From Heracleum sosnowskyi (Eukaryota; Streptophyta; Magnoliopsida; Apiales; Apiaceae), in NCBI GenBank assembly GCA_030848705.1, contig CM061236.1, positions 138,127,970 through 138,191,969 on the forward strand: DNA of 64,000 nucleotides, in the 5' to 3' direction. The stretch's first letter is position 1. Each line of letters starts with the position of its first letter. The notes beneath the pieces were generated by a model that had not been told where the DNA came from, did not search any database, and was given only the letters and a program-made list of their open reading frames with translations. The translations under genes were made by a program, and so were the position numbers. Below are positions 9,229 through 21,600 of the stretch, piece after piece.

Positions 9229-10244
9229 ATGTGAACTCTCAAAAGAGTTTACAATACTCAAGGAGGCCTGCTGGAGCAAACACTGACAAAGGAAAAGGCA
9301 AATTGATTGAAGAGCCTGAGTTATCAAAGAAAGCTTATTCAACCTCTGACATGGCTCATGTTGAATCAAGATCTAATAAATCAACCACTGACGTTGCTCG
9401 AGTTGATGATTCTGTTAAAGTTGTGACAACCTCTGACACTGCTCAAGTTGTACAAACTCAATTAATATCTCCACAACTCCAAGGTACTTTTCGAAGATCA
9501 TCTAAAGATGAAACTCTGAAGCCAGGAAATGTGAACATTTTACAAAGCAGAACTGTAATGGGAAAAGAATCTTATGATAGATCTGGCTTGGGTTCACATA
9601 GAGAGAAAAGAGTGAATAACAGTCCTTTAGATCATACATCACTGGCATAATCTGGTGTTGGGGTAACTCAAGAAAACCTTGACAAGTTAGAGTCTGTTCA
9701 GATGATCTATCACAGAGGAATCAAAAAGGAGTTTCTGTTATATTTTATGGCTGATGGAAGAGTTTATAGAGTTGGAGAAGCTGACATTCATCTAAAGCTA
9801 TGGGAAGAGCTGGAGTATGTTTTATATCTGCTAAGAGTGAAAAATCAAAGTACTCACAATGCTGCTCAAGTTTTAAGAGAGAGAATGATGAAGTCTAAAG
9901 TCTTGTGTGGAGCCAGAATTTCAAGTGCTTATGTTCCTAAGTACAGAGATGCTCATGGAAAGCTTGTAGAGATGGAAAGGAACAGTGCTAAATTCAATAC
10001 AGCACTTGGAATTAAAGTTTTGGAATTTAACTTGGAGCCAGACAAGTCTTATTTTATCAGGCTAGGGAATGAGATGAGGAGGAATAACATCTATTCTCTG
10101 AGAGCTGCTATCTACCAGACTGGAGAGAGTGATCCAGAATTAAAGGAATTGAAAAAAATCATGGTAGATGAGCTAGAAAAGGCTGAAAGAAGACTACTCA
10201 TTGATTGTCTCAGAACAGTGCCTGACATTGAAGAAATAAAGTAA
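9229..10244 (+). pseudogene. Sirevirus second ORF, copy A, C-terminal third with one stop
   Basis: Aligns with about residues 870-1206 of the copy B ORF, starting exactly after the CACTA terminus. A TAA at 9648-9650 stands where copy B has a Gly codon; the frame is otherwise kept to TAA 10242-10244. The C-terminal domain (KEFLLYFMADGRVYRVGEA onward) is the best conserved part between the copies. This suggests it was under selection while the family was active. The N-terminal two thirds lie beyond the left edge, past the CACTA insertion. Confidence 0.8.
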
Positions 10245-10389
10245 AGGCTGACTGTAAGTTTTTAAAGTTTTCTGTTCTAAGTAAAAGTTAAACTCTATTA
10301 TGTTATAAACACTGCATTTGTTGTATGTTTTGACATCATCAATTATCTTTTAACTTGTACATTTTTGTTATGCACAAGTTGAGGGAGAT

Positions 10390-10884
10390 TGTTAGATATA
10401 ATTGCTGATGATTATTTATCAGTGTTTAAGCAACAGGTACTCATCAGAGTTTATGCTAGAAGCCAGTCAGAGTTTGATAAAGTCTGACGGGATGAGAGTT
10501 TATTTAGCTATCGGTGCTGACATTGAAGATTCTAGAAGCAATATATCTTGAAGATGGAAAGAAGCAAGATATATTGAGATAGCTAAAGAAACGGGACAGA
10601 AGACAGAAGCAATCCTAAATTGATATAAATTGTATAGCTGATTTATAGGAATATCAATTAGAGATTGATTATGTAACTGTGTACTATATAAACACATATA
10701 GGTTAACCCTAAAAGGGATGCGAATACTGAATACATTATTCTTGTAACCTAGCAGCTCTCTGTGATATTTTACATCACTGAGAGAAGAGTTATTTAATAT
10801 AATTCAGTTTATTGTTCATAAACAGAGTTCTTGATTGTTATTCTCATACATATATTGATTATATATTGTGTATTCGGCCTAACA
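10390..10884 (+). repeat. 3' LTR of Sirevirus copy A (495 bp)
   Basis: TGTTAG...CTAACA ends, TATATAAA near 10685, and one palindrome at 10466-10488. It is shorter than the LTR of copy B, chiefly from loss of one palindrome-containing segment in U3. Confidence 0.85.
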
Positions 10885-13155
10885 TCTTTGAAAAAAGAGT
10901 TTTGTCTATGATACCTCTAACAAAACCATTTTCTAAAAGAAAACCAGAGAGAGTGTCATACCATTTTCTTGGGGCTTGTTTGAGACCATAGATAGCCTTG
11001 AAGAGAAAGTACACAAAGTCCAGCAGCTCCTGATTTTCAAAGCCAGGGGGCTGTTCCACATACACTTCTTTATCCATCTCACCATTCAGGAATGCACTCT
11101 TAACATCCATTTGATAGACTTTAAAATTGGAATAAGCTGCAAATGCTAAGAACATCCTGATGGCCTCAAGTCTAGCCACTGGTGCATAGGTTTCATCATA
11201 ATCAATGCCTTCAGCTTGAGAATACCCTTATGTAACCAGTCTTGCCTTGTTCCTTGTAACAATGCCATCCTCATCTAGCTTGTTCCTGTATACCCATCTT
11301 GTACCAACTACTTTCTTGTTCTTTGGCCTGGGTACCAGCTTCCAGACTTGCTGTTGTTCAAACTGATTGAGTTCATCTTGCATGGCAATCACCCAATCTG
11401 GATCAGTCAGTGCTTCCTCAGTTTTCTTTGGCTCCATTTCAGATAGAAATGCTGAATAATGACATTCATTCTGAGTTGCACTTCTAGTTTTAACTCCAAC
11501 ACCTGGATCACCAATGATCAGCTCAAAAGGATGAGCTCTATTCCATACAGTCTGTCTTGGAAGATTTGATCTTGATGATTCGCCTTGAAATTCACTTTGA
11601 TGTTGTGAGTGACTAGATGATCCTTCATTTGCTCCCCCTGAGTTGTTGCTTGATTTCCTTGATGATTCTTCTCCAGTGTTGGTGGTATCTCCATTGTTAC
11701 CAGTGTTTCCACCACCACCACCAAGATCATTATCATCATTGTTATTATCATTACCAGCAATAACTTCAGGCGGGGCTACATCATCTGATTCTGAGTCTGG
11801 CAAGTTATCAAACTTCAGTTTTTCAGATGAATCTTCTTTTTGGATATTAGGGAACTTAGTGTCATAAAAAGTAACATTGACACTTTCCTTTACTGTGTGA
11901 CTACCAACCAAGTAGACTCTGTAAGATCTTTTGGAATAACCAACAAAAATAGCTTCTTGTGCCTTTGCATCAAACTTGCCACGTTTCACATTGTCATCTA
12001 TAAGCACAAAGCATTTTGCTCCAAATACATGAAAGTACTTGACAGTTGGTTTCTTGTTGTTCATGATCTCATAAGGAGTTTTCATTAAGTCCTTGTTGAT
12101 TAAAGTTCGATTCTGAGTATAACAAGCTGTATTCGCTGCTTCAACCCAAAAGTACGTTGGAAGTTTGGACTCACTTAACATAGTCCTAGCAGCTTCAATC
12201 AAAGTACGATTCTTTCTTTCTACTACTCCATTTTGTTGAGGAGTTCTAGGGGCAGAGTACTGTCTTGTTATTCCTTTATCAGCACAAAAGTCATTTAGAA
12301 TGGCATTCTTGAATTCAGTACCATTATCTGACCTTATGGCTCTAACAGGGAATCTAGAATCCAGCTCAATCAACTTTATATGGTCAATCACCAGGTGTGA
12401 GGTCTCATCCTTGGAATGTAGGAATAAAACCCATGTATATTTTGAATAGTCATCAAAAATCACAAGTGCATATTGTTTCTTTGACATGGACATCACATTA
12501 ACTGGACCAAACAAATCCATGTGCAGTAGCTGAAGTGGTTCAGTTATTGATGATGTGTCAGTGCCCTTGTGAGAAGCTTTCTTTGACTTTCCTTTCTGAC
12601 ATGCCTCACACAGTCCTTCTTGTGTAAATTCCATCTGAGGCAAACCTCTAACCAATTCCCTTTTTACTAAAGAGTTCATGGTTTTGAAGTTAAGGTGAGA
12701 CATCTTCTTGTGCCATAGCCAACTATCATCTGATGAAGCTTTAGCATAAAAACAATTAACTTCATCTTTGGATCCAGAGTTCAGATCAGCTATGAACAAG
12801 TCACCTTTCCTTACTCCTTGAAGAGCAGGCTTTCCATTCTTCTTGTGAAGGATCTGACACTTCTCTCTTTCAAAGGAAACAGCATATCCTCTGTCACAGA
12901 AATGACTGATGCTGAGAAGATTGAACTTCAGACCTTCCACAAATGATACATCTTCAATGATAACATTTCCGTACTTCAAACAACCATATCCTTTCGTAAT
13001 ACCCTTGCTGTCATCTCCAAAGGTAACTACTAGGCCAGCTTTCTCAACCAAATCTGATAGTAGGGCTCTATCTCCGGTCATATGCCTTGAACAGCCACTG
13101 TCAAGAATCTACATAACACGGTTTACCTGTTTAACTCCCTGCAATATCAGATTGA
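10885..13155 (-). pseudogene. copia C pol: protease, integrase, start of RT (decayed)
   Basis: One long frame carries the copia order: protease motif DSGCSRHM just after a TAG (13109-13111); the gag-pre-integrase WLWHKKMSHLNF; zinc residues CEACQKG; integrase core with MDLFGP, RSDNGTEF and PQQNGVVERKNRTL (D, D and E of the triad visible); then RT beginning TRWVYRNKLDEDG and reaching FLNGEMDKEVYV and IYGLKQAPRKWY. A second stop, TAA, is at 11228-11230 where a Gln codon is usual. The gag frame and this frame differ, so a frameshift lies between about 13111 and 13170. The RT catalytic YVDD and RNase H are missing because of the copy A insertion. Not functional. Confidence 0.85.
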
Positions 13156-15396
13156 TTAGTCCTTCCTCGGAACCCACACTTGATTGGGTCCGGCATACTT
13201 AAAGAACTGGCCTTTGTCAGGCAAAACAACATTTTTAACTAAAACTACTTCAACCTCTTTCACAAAAGAGCGTTTCCATTTATAGCCAGCCTTAACACAT
13301 TTCTGAGTAGGCTTAGGGATAAATGAATCCACTCTAGTCTTAGGAGGACTAGTAGTCTTAGCTTTAACATGCTTCTTATTATTAACATGTTGACGTGGAG
13401 CAGTCTTATCACTAGATACATGCTTACTATTAAAATAAGCATACATAACATTGAAAGCACAAGACATGCAATTTATCACACCACATGCTTTATGAGAAGA
13501 ATTAACAGCAGGCATGTTAGTTCTACAGTTGTTTTGATCCAACTTATGTATATCTGATTTAGTCTTTTCAGTTGTAGCAACTTTGACTGGAATATCAGAT
13601 ATACATTTATTGGACTGTGCAACTTCCAAAGCAATATCTTCTTCACGAATCTCCTCAGCAATAATGATAGAGTATTCATTCAGAGGATCTGCCTCGGACT
13701 CCTTACAGAAGGGTGTTTCAATACCCTTAAGCACATATGGAACACCCCTTCCTTCAGTTCTGACTCTAAAAGGGGAATTAATTCCAAGCAATCCAATGGC
13801 CTCATTATAATCATAACATATACTGACATGATTACCAATAGCTTGATTGTTGAAAATCTCTTTAGCAGTCTTGCAGGAATTATAGTAAGCATTGGCTTTA
13901 GTATTAAGCTCAATATTCTTTTGTTTAAGAATGATTTCCAGTTGAATATAACATTTAACCCTATTCTCAAGAAATGCTATTTTTTCAATAAGTTCATCCT
14001 GATTAACATGCACTAGTTTTAATTCTTTTACCTCCTGTTCAAGAGCTGTGTTCAAAAGAATTATTCTATCATTTTTAGTGCGTGCACAAGAAAGAGTACC
14101 ACCAAGATGACGAATCATTTCAGTGTCAGTGAACTTTACCTCTGACATGTATGCAGATGAAGTGCTTGCCTCTTTAGCCACTAAAGCAAGGTTCCCAATC
14201 TCACCTGCTTCTTCATCACTGTCAGTGTCATCCCAGCTCTTTCCTTCAGCAACATAGGCTTTCCCAATCTTGTTCTTCTTGCTAGAATCAAATGTGTTTC
14301 TTGTCACTTGCTTTGGCTTTCTGCATTCAGTAGCAAAGTGACCCAACTCATTGCAATTGTAGCATCTGATTGTGCTCCTATCCACAGTTCCAGTTTTGTA
14401 GCCACCCCTTGTGCTACTTGAAGAGGAAGATCCACCTCTCTGAAATCTGGGCCTGAACTTAAGATTGGGATTCCTCTTGAATCTGAACTTCCCAAACTTC
14501 CTGACTATCAAAGCCAAATCACCATCCTCCAGCTGATCAAGTTCCTCTAAAGAATAGAAGTCACCACCAGATTGATCAATGGATGTTAATCCATATTCAG
14601 CATCAATAACATTCATGTTAGAACTGGAAGGTTGAACAACCTTCACTTCCAGTTTCCGTGGGACTTCAGCAGCCAATGCAGTAGAAGTACTAACTATCCT
14701 CCCAGTTCCATATAACTCATCCTGTTGAATCTGCTCCAGCTCATAGGTCTTCAGAACACCATACAGTCTTTCCAAAACAATCTCTCCAATATCTCTTGCT
14801 TCTCTAATGGCAGATATTCTGTGCTCCAAATGAAGTTGAAGTGTAAGTAGGAACTTCTTGTTAATTTCCTTGATAGTGTAGCGCTTCCCATTGAGATTCA
14901 GATCATTGATTAATTTGTTGTATCTCTCAAAAACCTCAGAGATACCTTCACCAGGGTTTGATCTGAAATGCTCATATTGAGAGGTGAGAATTTCCAGCTT
15001 ATTCTCTCTAACTTCCTCTGTCCCCTCATTGATTATCTCTATAGTCTCCCAAATGTGTTTGGCAGTATCACAGTTTAGGACATGATTATGCATGATAGGA
15101 TCAAGACAATCAACAAGGATCAACTGAAGACAGGCATCCAAGGTAACATCCTCTTTTTCATCAGGAGTGTAGTCATTGGGATCCTTAGGGTACATCCTAG
15201 CAGCCCTAGTAACAACATCATTCTCTATTAGCTCTCCCTCAATAATCATAGGGAGTTTTGGTCCATTCTTCAGCACATCAAAGTATTTAGGATTAGCAAC
15301 TTTAAGAAATAGAAGCATTTTCTTCTTCCACATTGAATAATGCTCCTTGCTGAACATGGGAATCTTTACTGTACCAACCTTCTGTGTAGTAGACAT
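13156..15396 (-). CDS. copia C gag, 746 aa
   Basis: ATG at 15396 (MSTTQKVGTVKIPMF). The capsid-like region of the copia gag family occupies roughly residues 1-240 (YSMWKKKMLLFL, HNHVLNCDTAKHIWETI, GKRYTIKEINKKFLL). A CCHC zinc knuckle CYNCNELGHFATEC follows near residue 345 and would bind genomic RNA. Behind it is a long charged, coiled-coil-prone tail. The frame ends after VWVPRKD at 13156, just before the protease, where a frameshift separates it from pol. Long gag proteins are normal in Sireviruses. The frame is intact, but the element as a whole is dead. Confidence 0.8.
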   Translation of the reverse strand: MSTTQKVGTVKIPMFSKEHYSMWKKKMLLFLKVANPKYFDVLKNGPKLPMIIEGELIENDVVTRAARMYPKDPNDYTPDEKEDVTLDACLQLILVDCLDPIMHNHVLNCDTAKHIWETIEIINEGTEEVRENKLEILTSQYEHFRSNPGEGISEVFERYNKLINDLNLNGKRYTIKEINKKFLLTLQLHLEHRISAIREARDIGEIVLERLYGVLKTYELEQIQQDELYGTGRIVSTSTALAAEVPRKLEVKVVQPSSSNMNVIDAEYGLTSIDQSGGDFYSLEELDQLEDGDLALIVRKFGKFRFKRNPNLKFRPRFQRGGSSSSSSTRGGYKTGTVDRSTIRCYNCNELGHFATECRKPKQVTRNTFDSSKKNKIGKAYVAEGKSWDDTDSDEEAGEIGNLALVAKEASTSSAYMSEVKFTDTEMIRHLGGTLSCARTKNDRIILLNTALEQEVKELKLVHVNQDELIEKIAFLENRVKCYIQLEIILKQKNIELNTKANAYYNSCKTAKEIFNNQAIGNHVSICYDYNEAIGLLGINSPFRVRTEGRGVPYVLKGIETPFCKESEADPLNEYSIIIAEEIREEDIALEVAQSNKCISDIPVKVATTEKTKSDIHKLDQNNCRTNMPAVNSSHKACGVINCMSCAFNVMYAYFNSKHVSSDKTAPRQHVNNKKHVKAKTTSPPKTRVDSFIPKPTQKCVKAGYKWKRSFVKEVEVVLVKNVVLPDKGQFFKYAGPNQVWVPRKD

Positions 15397-15484
15397 CTTT
15401 TGAGATTTTTAGGAATAATAAAAATTTCAGAGTTTAAAAAAAATCTCAAAACAATTGGATCTTTGATTTGTATGTCAATCAAAA

Positions 15485-15497
15485 GGCTCTGATGCCA
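15485..15497 (-). promoter_or_regulatory. primer-binding site of copia C
   Basis: On the minus strand it reads TGGCATCAGAGCC, one base off the complement of the initiator-methionine tRNA 3' end (TGGTATCAGAGCC), and it follows the LTR edge by 2 bp. Confidence 0.8.
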
Positions 15498-15499
15498 AT

Positions 15500-16905
15500 T
15501 TTTAGGTCCTGATAAGTTTGTAGAAGGGGGGTTGAATACAAACTATACCGTTTTATCGAAATTTGTCCTTTGAATAATTTAACAATTAAGAACAAATTAA
15601 TGCGGAATATAAATGAAACAAGATTCAAGTTAAATATAACTTATATTAAACTTGAAGGGTGTTGCAAATACAATATGGATTACAAAGTATTTATCTCAAA
15701 CAAATTAATACAAATTTAGAATAAATTCGACATGAACTTTTCTAATATTTGTAATAAAAAGATCGAATGCTAAAAGCAATGTTCGAGATAAATTCTAGGG
15801 ATATAAATCCGCTAGATAATCAAAGCAATACAAGTAATCAACTTCTAGTGGTTTGGATTTAACAATACAAACTAGAATTAATTGCTTGAGAAGAAATGAG
15901 ATCAAATGGATTTCTTGTTCTTGAGAGGAAATGTCTTCTGTGTATTTGATAATTTTCTATCTACTGCTTTTCTGTCCAGCCTCGGGTCATATACAATTTA
16001 ATTAAACCTGTATGACCTTTTTAATTAAATCAAAATGATTTAATCAAACAATCAAAACACTTGTATGACCTGAGGTATAAAGCTCGGTAGAACCATGCTT
16101 CATCAGTATGACCTCAGAAAAGTGTCCGGTATGACCTCAAGTATTTCTGCCAACCTTTTTCGGTAGAACCTGAAAAGCAACCTGTGTGACCTAGCACACA
16201 GAACCTGTATGACCTGAAAGGAGTCGGTAGAACCTGGGATCTTTACAGACCAGGTCATACCGAGTTTTCTGAAGGTCATACAAGTTTAATTAGAAAATCC
16301 TTTTAATTTATTTAGTTAGATTAAATTAAAGATTAAATTAATTTTTTTATAGAATTAATTTAATAAATAATTTAGCCAACTAAATTAGTTAATCTAATAA
16401 ATAAATTAATTCTAATAGAATTAAATTATAAATTAAATTAACTTAACATGAAAGGAATTTAATCTAAAAACCAAGTTTCCTCTATCTCCTGAAAACCACT
16501 GAATGTAGATGATTTAATTCCACTGATTGACGTCGTCATTCGATGCACTGTCTGGTTCATGAATAACTGACATCAAATGAAAGTTCTTCATCTTTAAAAC
16601 ATTTAAAGTTGTGGCTTCTTTTCTTTAGCTCTGATTAAACTCTGTATCCTGTACTTCTTCTGTCACCAACTGAAAATCTCTGTCACTGTAGTAAATCCAC
16701 TTCCTTGAATACTTCACTGAGGCTTGAACAATAAATTGAACTTCTTTCAATGTAGAATAACTTCAAGTCTGTAGATGACTTTAATTCTCCATTCTCTTGA
16801 CAGATAAAACTCTCTCAGATTCCTGTGACATATTAACTTATTATTTACTTATTACATACTTGTTTAAATTAAGTTGTTTCCTCGAAATATTAATAGGCCT
16901 AAACA
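15500..16905 (-). repeat. 5' LTR of copia C (about 1.4 kb) with repeated GTATGACCT units
   Basis: The inner edge is TTTTAGGTCC, a one-base decay of TGTTAGG; the outer edge is AGGCCTAAACA. Between about 15980 and 16290 the words GTATGACCT and GGTAGAACCT recur at least eight times, with two in inverse orientation (CAGGTCATACC near 16250, AAGGTCATACA near 16275). No second LTR is visible for comparison. Confidence 0.75.
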
Positions 16906-17124
16906 TATGTCTTTCAATAATCGCCCATGTTTTTTTTTTGAAAAAAAGAGGATTTTGTTAGAAAAAAATAAAAAAGATAATGTATTTTAGCTGAAAAGGT
17001 AATTGATTATAAATAATGTTATTATTTAGTGATAGTTTTTTTAAAAAATAAGTAAGGGTAATTAAGTAAAATCACAAGTACCGACCGTCCGACTACCAAA
17101 CTTTTAATGTTTCGTCTTTAATAA

Positions 17125-17792
17125 TATAGCTTAAAACCCGTGCGGTGCACGAATTATTTTTAATAATTGTTAATTTTATTATTTATATTTTATATTTTAT
17201 TAATTGTATTTATTAAAAAAATAAGTAGGCGTGTTAAACATTTTTAAATAATTAAAAGTATTAAAATAGAATTTTAAAATAAATAAGTAACTGTTTGCCC
17301 GTGATATTTTAGAAAAAGAGTGGTTTTAGTAAGAAATATAGAGAGTAACATGTTTTCGTTGAATTTTAAAATATAAAAGTAATGATTTGCATGTGATTAT
17401 TAATTATAATATTATTATTTTATTTTATTAAATAGAACATTCATGATATTTTTGGAAAATGAGAGGTTTTATTTACGAAAAATAGAAAAGTAGAAATTTT
17501 AGTTAGAAAATATAAAAAAGAATATACAATTTGGCTAAAAGTGGTAATGAGTTAGTTATTAGCAATTATAACCTTATTATGTTATTTTATTAAATGAAAT
17601 TGTTTGTGATATTTTTGGAAAATGAGATGTTTTAGTTAGAAAAAATAGAAAAGATATTCTATATAATAATTTTAATATTTTATCTAACGGTTCTCATTGA
17701 TCAAGGTTATGAATGGAGTGACCAGACTACAAAAACTTTCATGACCAGACTACAAAACTTTCAATATTTTGTCTTTAATATAATAGTATAGA
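17125..17792 (-). mobile_element. nonautonomous Helitron, minus strand
   Basis: The left border carries hairpin arms around CCCGTGCGGTGCACG (the 3' end read in reverse), with the terminal CTAG decayed to ATAG. The right border is TAGTATAGA followed by host T at 17793. The 25,106-25,323 fragment matches its 5' half closely. Confidence 0.55.
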
Positions 17793-18830
17793 TTATAGAT
17801 AAGTACCCGTGCGATCCACAATTTTCTTTAATATTTTATTATTTTTTATTTAAAATTTTGTAATTATATATTTTTTGATGAAATTTTAATATATATTTAT
17901 ATGTGTATATAATAAATTGGATTTATATATTTAACAATATAAATATTTTAATTTAATAATTGTTGATGTAATCTTTAGTAGTATTTTAGATATTAAAATA
18001 TAAAAATATTTTTATATAATAGATCTAACGGTTCGTATTTATTTGCTCCTAAAAAAAATTAAAAGTAACTAAAGTGCAAATAACAAAATATGTGACATGC
18101 AATGTGCAGAGTTTCTTTTAACATATTTAAATTGAATGTTATAACAAATTATATTAAACATGAATTTTATAAGTTTAATATAATAATATTATCATTATTT
18201 ATATATTTTACCCGCGTTATTTTTAATTCGAATATGAGTTGTTTCAATTAAAAAATATAAAACAGACGATGTCCTTAAAAAGATAGTTAATACTTATTAA
18301 TAATTATATAAAATTATATTACATTTATATATATATGTATATAAATTATCCATGTTAATTTTAGAAATTTAGTTGTTTAAATTAGAAAATAAAATATTAT
18401 ATTACCTTTCTATATATATGTTGCTCGTGTTACTTTTAGAAAATTAGTGGTTTAAGTCAGAAAAAATAAAAAAGGTTATGTGTTTAGTTGAAAAGGGTAA
18501 GTGGTTATTTATTAATAATTATATATAACAATATTACCATTACATATTTATTTTGCATGTGTTATGTTTACAAGATGAGTTGTTTTAGTTAGAAAATGTA
18601 AAATAGATAATGTGTTTTTGCTGAAAAAGGTAATCGGTTATAAATATGTAATAATATTATCATTTTATATATATATTAAATATTTTATTTTTAGAAGATT
18701 AGTTGTTTTGGTTAGAAAAATATATAAAATATGTAATGTGTTTTAGCTGGAAAAAAAATTGGTTATGGATAGGCCTGACCCAAATATTGATCGACCGACC
18801 AAAATTTTTAATGTTTCGTCTTTAATAATA
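17793..18830 (-). mobile_element. Helitron fragment, repeated at 23,740-24,724
   Basis: From about 17965 to 18830 this aligns with 23742-24724 (same order, roughly 85-90 percent by eye). Both copies end in the 5'-terminal word TTTCGTCTTTAATAATA, where each is interrupted by a different Helitron. Confidence 0.55.
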
Positions 18831-20041
18831 CTAGCTTATAACTCGTGCAATGCATGGTTATTTTTAAAGTTTATGATTTTATTAAATAATGAAATTATTT
18901 TAAATTTAATGATGATTCTGTAATTATTATTCAACTGAAATTACTCCGGAAGAGATAATTATGAATTTTTACATTGACAATTCTATTAAACTTAGAATAT
19001 CTACTCATATTTGGTTTATATTATTAAAATTCACTTTTTAGTATTTTGAAAAAGATTCTAATAACAATCAAATACACTTTTTAATATTAGATTTACGGTT
19101 CTTATTTATATATTTTAAAATCAACGGTCCTTATTAGTTTAACGGTATAGAGACCAAAATTTTGGATAAGATCTCATGCAACACAGCTCTTTTTTTAATA
19201 TTTATAAATATAATAATTTATATTAATTTTAATATTTTTATGTTATTAATTTTTAGACTTTATTTATTGGATTTCGACACTCAATTAAAATATTCGCGGC
19301 TTAGTGATGGTTTAAAAAAAAAAATCAATTAAAAATACCATGAAACTAAAAAGAAAAAAAATGATGAATTTTTACATTAAGAATTCTTATTCAACTTGGG
19401 AAATTTAATTATATCGATCAAAATATTCTTTTTAGTATTATAATATAGTTATACTAACAACCAAGTACACTTTTCAGTATTACATCCAATAGTTTTCATC
19501 TATCTGTTTTCATATTTAACAAAATAATATTTTATTTAGTGATGGTTTAACGATTTTCTTACAATTAAAACTAAACCAAAACTATAAATAGAAGAAAGTG
19601 GCAAATATTTATGTTTGATAATTTTATTCGATATAAAATTTTTCACGTATTTGGTTTAAATTATCAAGATATATTTTTTTAGTATTTTTAATATAATTTA
19701 ACTAAAAGACAAATATACTTTTTCATATTTGATATAACGATTCTTATCTAATTATTTTATAATCTTACTATCCATATTATTTTGATATATAATAGGAATT
19801 GAATATCAGTATTAATGGAACTAGTGTTTTGTTAAATAATAATTACTTCTATTTCAATTCTAATACTAATATTTTCATTTTTGTCTTTTATCCTTTTTAA
19901 ATAATAATTTTTATTTTCATATGATATGATCTTGATCATCTATTTTTAAAAATATTAAATTCATTGTTTTGACGGTACTGAGGAGTGAGGACATACCAGA
20001 GTTTTGGATAAGATCTCCCTTGTGCTTATTATATATAAAGA
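18831..20041 (-). mobile_element. Helitron, minus strand, 1,211 bp
   Basis: Left border A|CTAGCTTATAAC with an imperfect hairpin (CTCGTGCAATGCATGG); right border ATATATAAAGA|T. It sits in the 5' terminus of another Helitron. A second terminus-like word near 19150 (GGATAAGATCTC) suggests this may itself be two joined elements. Confidence 0.5.
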
Positions 20042-21035
20042 TATCATGTCGTCTGTTATAATTTTAGAAAAGGAGAAATTTTAGTTAGAAAATATATAAA
20101 AAAATATATGTTTTGGCTAATAAAGGTAAACGGTTAATCATTAGTATTTATAATATTAGTATTTTATGCAACTAAGTGGAATAACCTTGATATTTTTGAG
20201 GTTTTAGTTGAGTGAAATATTAGTTAGAAAATATAAAAAATAATATACACTCTCACAAAAAAAAACCCAATCGGTTAGTTATTAGTAATTATAATTTTAT
20301 AATTTTTTTTATTAAATAGAACCGCTCGTGCTATTTTTAGAAAATGAGAGATTTTAGTTACGATTAATAAAAAGTAGAAATTTTAGTTATCTATACTATA
20401 TTATTAAAGTCGAAACATTGAAAGTTTTGGTTTTCGGTTTTCGGTCATTTATTCAATTTAATAAATAATAAAATAATATAAAAATAGTAACTAGTTGATT
20501 GCCTTTTATAATTAAAATACTTTTTTCTAATAAAATCTAATCATTTTCCAAAAATATCACAGATAATTATCTTTAAATATCACAGATAATTACCTTTTAT
20601 ATTTATTCTCACTAAACTAGATGATTACCTTTTATAGTTAAAACAATTTTTTCTAACAAAATATACTTTTTTCCCAAAAATATCACGTACAATTACCTTT
20701 AAATTAAAATATATTATCTTTTATATTTGTTATCACTAAAATCTTTCCCTTCTAAAAATATTAAGTACAACCCATACTTATATATTTTAAAACCTATTTT
20801 AATATTTTTAATTATTTAAAAAAACTTACCTATTTTAATAAGTGAACGTATTTTTTTAACAAATGCAATCAATATACATATATAAAGGAGAAGACGGGGG
20901 CGGTGAGGTGGCGCCTCTAGAATCGCTCCGTTCTATTTTTTTAATTTTCATAATTTTTCACAATTTTTAATTTTAATAATTACAATTTCCTTTATTGTTT
21001 TCGATTTTGTAGGAAGGAAATTGAAAATTACACTT

Positions 21036-21600
21036 TTATTATTTTCAAACTTGATAGAACTTTCTTTTATTATTTTTAAACTTGATAGAACTTTCTTTGA
21101 TTTAGAAAATTACAACTTCCTTATTATTTTCGAATTTGTAGGACTTGATAGAACTTTCTTTGATTTAGAAAATTACAACGTCCTTATTATTTTCGAATTT
21201 GTAGGTTTGATAGAACTTTCTTTTATTATTTTCAAACTTGATAGAACTTTCTTTGATTTAGAAAATTACAACTTCCTTATTATTTTCGAAATTTTTTAGG
21301 ACTTGATAGAACTTTCTTTGATTTAGAAAATTTCTTTGATTTAAATAATTACAACTTCCTTATTATTTGATTTAGAAAATTACAACTTCCTTATTATTTT
21401 CGAATTTTTAGGACTTAATAAAACTTTCTTTGATTTAGAAAATTACAACTTCCTTATTATTTTCTAATTTATAGGACTTGATAGAACTTTCTTTGATTTA
21501 GAAAATTACAACTTCCTTATTATTTTCGAATTTGTAGGCTTGATATAACTTTCTTTTATTATTTTCAAACTTGATAGAACTTTCTTTGATTTAACAAATT
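21036..21600 (+). repeat. minisatellite, unit about 63 bp, around nine copies
   Basis: Units consist of TTGATAGAACTTTCTTTGAT, then TTAGAAAATTACAACTTCC, then TTATTATTTTCGAATTTGTA, with truncated and shifted copies. Weaker copies extend to about 21745. It lies between the Helitron 5' end and the RPA-like fragment. An open frame through part of it is a by-product of the repeat. Confidence 0.8.

Larger units (their letters stand above)
9229..10884 (+). mobile_element. Sirevirus copy A, 3' remnant
   Basis: Contains the C-terminal part of a second ORF homologous to that of copy B, noncoding tail, polypurine tract (GTTGAGGGAGAT, 10378-10389), and a 3' LTR. The CACTA element interrupts it on the left. 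Its right LTR end abuts the reverse transcriptase of copia element C, with tcttt (10885-10889) as the expected target duplication. Confidence 0.85.
10885..16905 (-). mobile_element. Sirevirus-type copia element C, minus strand, 3' end missing
   Basis: Reading leftward from the right: 5' LTR (15500-16905), primer-binding site (15485-15497), gag (15396 down to 13156), protease-integrase-RT (13155 to 10885), then cut by the LTR of copy A inside RT. The rest should lie left of copy A outside the window. The LTR right edge is followed by tatgt (16906-16910), the expected target duplication. It had inserted into Helitron sequence. Confidence 0.85.

Noticed and set aside
10500..10736. Minus-strand 78-aa ORF in the LTR of copy A
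   Set aside because: Lies wholly in the LTR, antisense, with no motif.
21021..21299. 92-aa ORF rich in repeated LIELSF units
   Set aside because: Produced by the 63-bp minisatellite unit; the period happens to be divisible by three.
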